A stretch of 64,000 nucleotides of DNA from Humitalea rosea (lineage in GTDB: Bacteria > Pseudomonadota > Alphaproteobacteria > Acetobacterales > Acetobacteraceae): assembly GCF_003253705.1 (NCBI RefSeq), contig NZ_QKYU01000007.1, positions 124,001 to 188,000 of the forward strand, written 5' to 3'. Numbering within the stretch: the first letter of the stretch is position 1; each line of letters begins with the position of its first letter. Below the pieces are notes generated by a model, which saw only the letters and a list, made by a program, of their open reading frames with translations, did not search any database and had not been told where the DNA came from. This document shows, in pieces, positions 63,093 to 64,000 of this stretch. The position numbers and the translations under genes are program-made.

Positions 63093-64000
63093 ATGCTGCG
63101 ATTCCTCCTGCGTCGCCTTGCCGTCGCGCTTCTTGTCGCCCTGACCGTGCTGACGCTGAGCTTCCTGCTCACGCGGCTATCGGGCGATCTCGCCATCTCC
63201 ATCGCCGGGCCGAATGCCACGCAGGAAGATGTGGACATCATCCGCCGGGCCTATGGGCTCAACCGGCCGCTGACGCAGCAATACCTCGATTGGCTGGTGC
63301 GCGCCGTGCAGGGCGACTTCGGCGACAGCTTCTTCTTCAAGGACCGGGTCGCCAAGCTGATCGCGAGCCGGTTGCCGATCACCATGACCCTGGGTTTGGT
63401 CGGGCTTGCCATTGCGCTGGTGGTGTCGCTGCCGCTCGGCATCATCGCGGCGGTGCGGGAGAATTCCTGGGTGGATCGTTCGGTGATGATGGTGGCGCTG
63501 ATCGGGCAGGCGATGCCGAGTTTCTGGCTCGGGCTGATCCTGATGGTGGTGCTGGGGCTCAACCTCGGCTGGCTGCCCATCTCGGGGACGGGGGGCTGGG
63601 AGTATTATGTGATGCCGGGGATCGTGCTGGCGTTTTCGGCCATCCCCTCGCTGATGCGGCTGACCCGCAGCGGGATGATCGAGGCGTTGTCCTCCGACTA
63701 TATCCGCACGGCGCGGGCCAAGGGGCTTTCCCGCCTGTCGATCCTGGTGAAGCACGGCTTCCGCAACGCGGCGATCCCGGTGGTCTCGATCGCGGCGGTG
63801 CAGCTCGGCTTCATGCTCGGCGGCTCGATCGTGATCGAGAGCGTCTTCGCCATGCATGGCGTCGGCTACCTCGCCTGGGAGAGCATCGGCAAGAACGACT
63901 TCCCGGTGGTGCAGGCCGTGGTGCTGGTGCTGGCGCTGCTCTACATCGCGCTGACCCTGCTGGCCGACATGCTGAATGCGGTGCTCGATCCGCGGCTGCG
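63093..64000 (+). CDS. ABC transporter permease (DppB type), 3' end outside the window
   Basis: An open frame of 302 codons running off the window edge. MLRFLLRRLAVALLVALTVLTLSFLLTRL, GLNRPLTQQYLDWL, an EAA loop (DYIRTARAKGLSRLSILVKHGFRNAAIPVVS) and LDPRL at the edge show a DppB/OppB permease that is almost complete. It is divergent from the TfoX-like gene and probably starts a second peptide-type ABC operon. Different in sequence from the permease at 54015. Confidence 0.9.
   Translation, partial: MLRFLLRRLAVALLVALTVLTLSFLLTRLSGDLAISIAGPNATQEDVDIIRRAYGLNRPLTQQYLDWLVRAVQGDFGDSFFFKDRVAKLIASRLPITMTLGLVGLAIALVVSLPLGIIAAVRENSWVDRSVMMVALIGQAMPSFWLGLILMVVLGLNLGWLPISGTGGWEYYVMPGIVLAFSAIPSLMRLTRSGMIEALSSDYIRTARAKGLSRLSILVKHGFRNAAIPVVSIAAVQLGFMLGGSIVIESVFAMHGVGYLAWESIGKNDFPVVQAVVLVLALLYIALTLLADMLNAVLDPRL

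Overview
The window is a high-GC, gene-dense bacterial chromosome segment. The gene content points to an alphaproteobacterium of the Acetobacteraceae (Roseomonas-like): solitary tripartite-tricarboxylate-type (TctC/Bug) binding proteins, a bactofilin, a recR and argD-argF layout, a lipid A/Kdo cluster, SulP and EamA transporters, and many 4-bp ATGA/GTGA gene overlaps. This placement is inferred from gene families, not from a marker-gene comparison. I see no rRNA, tRNA, phage, insertion sequence or CRISPR array.

Layout. 1-7481 holds housekeeping genes: the purH 3' end, rmuC, a CNT nucleoside transporter, recR, a PEP-CTERM protein with a sigma-54-like promoter, and argD-argF. 7482-10163 is an AT-rich leader followed by an autotransporter. 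10250-18323 contains a degenerate histidine-kinase-like gene overlapping a class A penicillin-binding protein, a GlcG/HbpS protein, recX, a lipoprotein-bactofilin pair, a PfkB kinase and two membrane-protein genes. 18596-21308 is typA followed by a Xre/MbcA/ParS-RES toxin-antitoxin pair whose promoter region carries a perfect 11-bp inverted repeat. 21409-28083 holds a thioesterase, motB-motA, a small acid-sugar-type uptake/dehydration group (TctC, enolase-superfamily protein, EamA) and a Tim44-like protein. 28113-36294 is mainly a lipid A and envelope lipid cluster: an LpxH-like phosphatase, a glycosyltransferase, two acyltransferase families, waaA and lpxK. waaA ends in ten in-frame 15-bp repeats. 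36337-46817 holds an M23 peptidase, xseA, purD, a SulP transporter, a second TctC, a DUF1835 protein, tadA, a class I glutamine-amidotransferase-like hydrolase, rluB and rsmD. A lone pstB follows.

The most coherent accessory system is 47730-62498. An IclR-type regulator is divergent from a tightly packed operon: hyuA, hyuB, a peptide/opine-type ABC importer (binding protein, permease, a permease-ATPase fusion, ATPase), a short-chain dehydrogenase, a three-subunit FAD/2Fe-2S dehydrogenase of the HcnABC/opine-oxidase type, and an enolase-superfamily enzyme. The likely theme is uptake of a cyclic amide or amino-acid-like compound, ATP-dependent ring opening, and oxidation of the amine product. 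The substrate cannot be read from the sequence. A TfoX-like gene and the start of a second Dpp-type permease close the window.

A second theme is intergenic structure. At least three short hairpin-forming repeat families recur, mostly at junctions between convergent genes (10190-10245, 14159-14240, 21340-21400, 39935-39978, 43706-43865). One of them runs into the 3' end of waaA.
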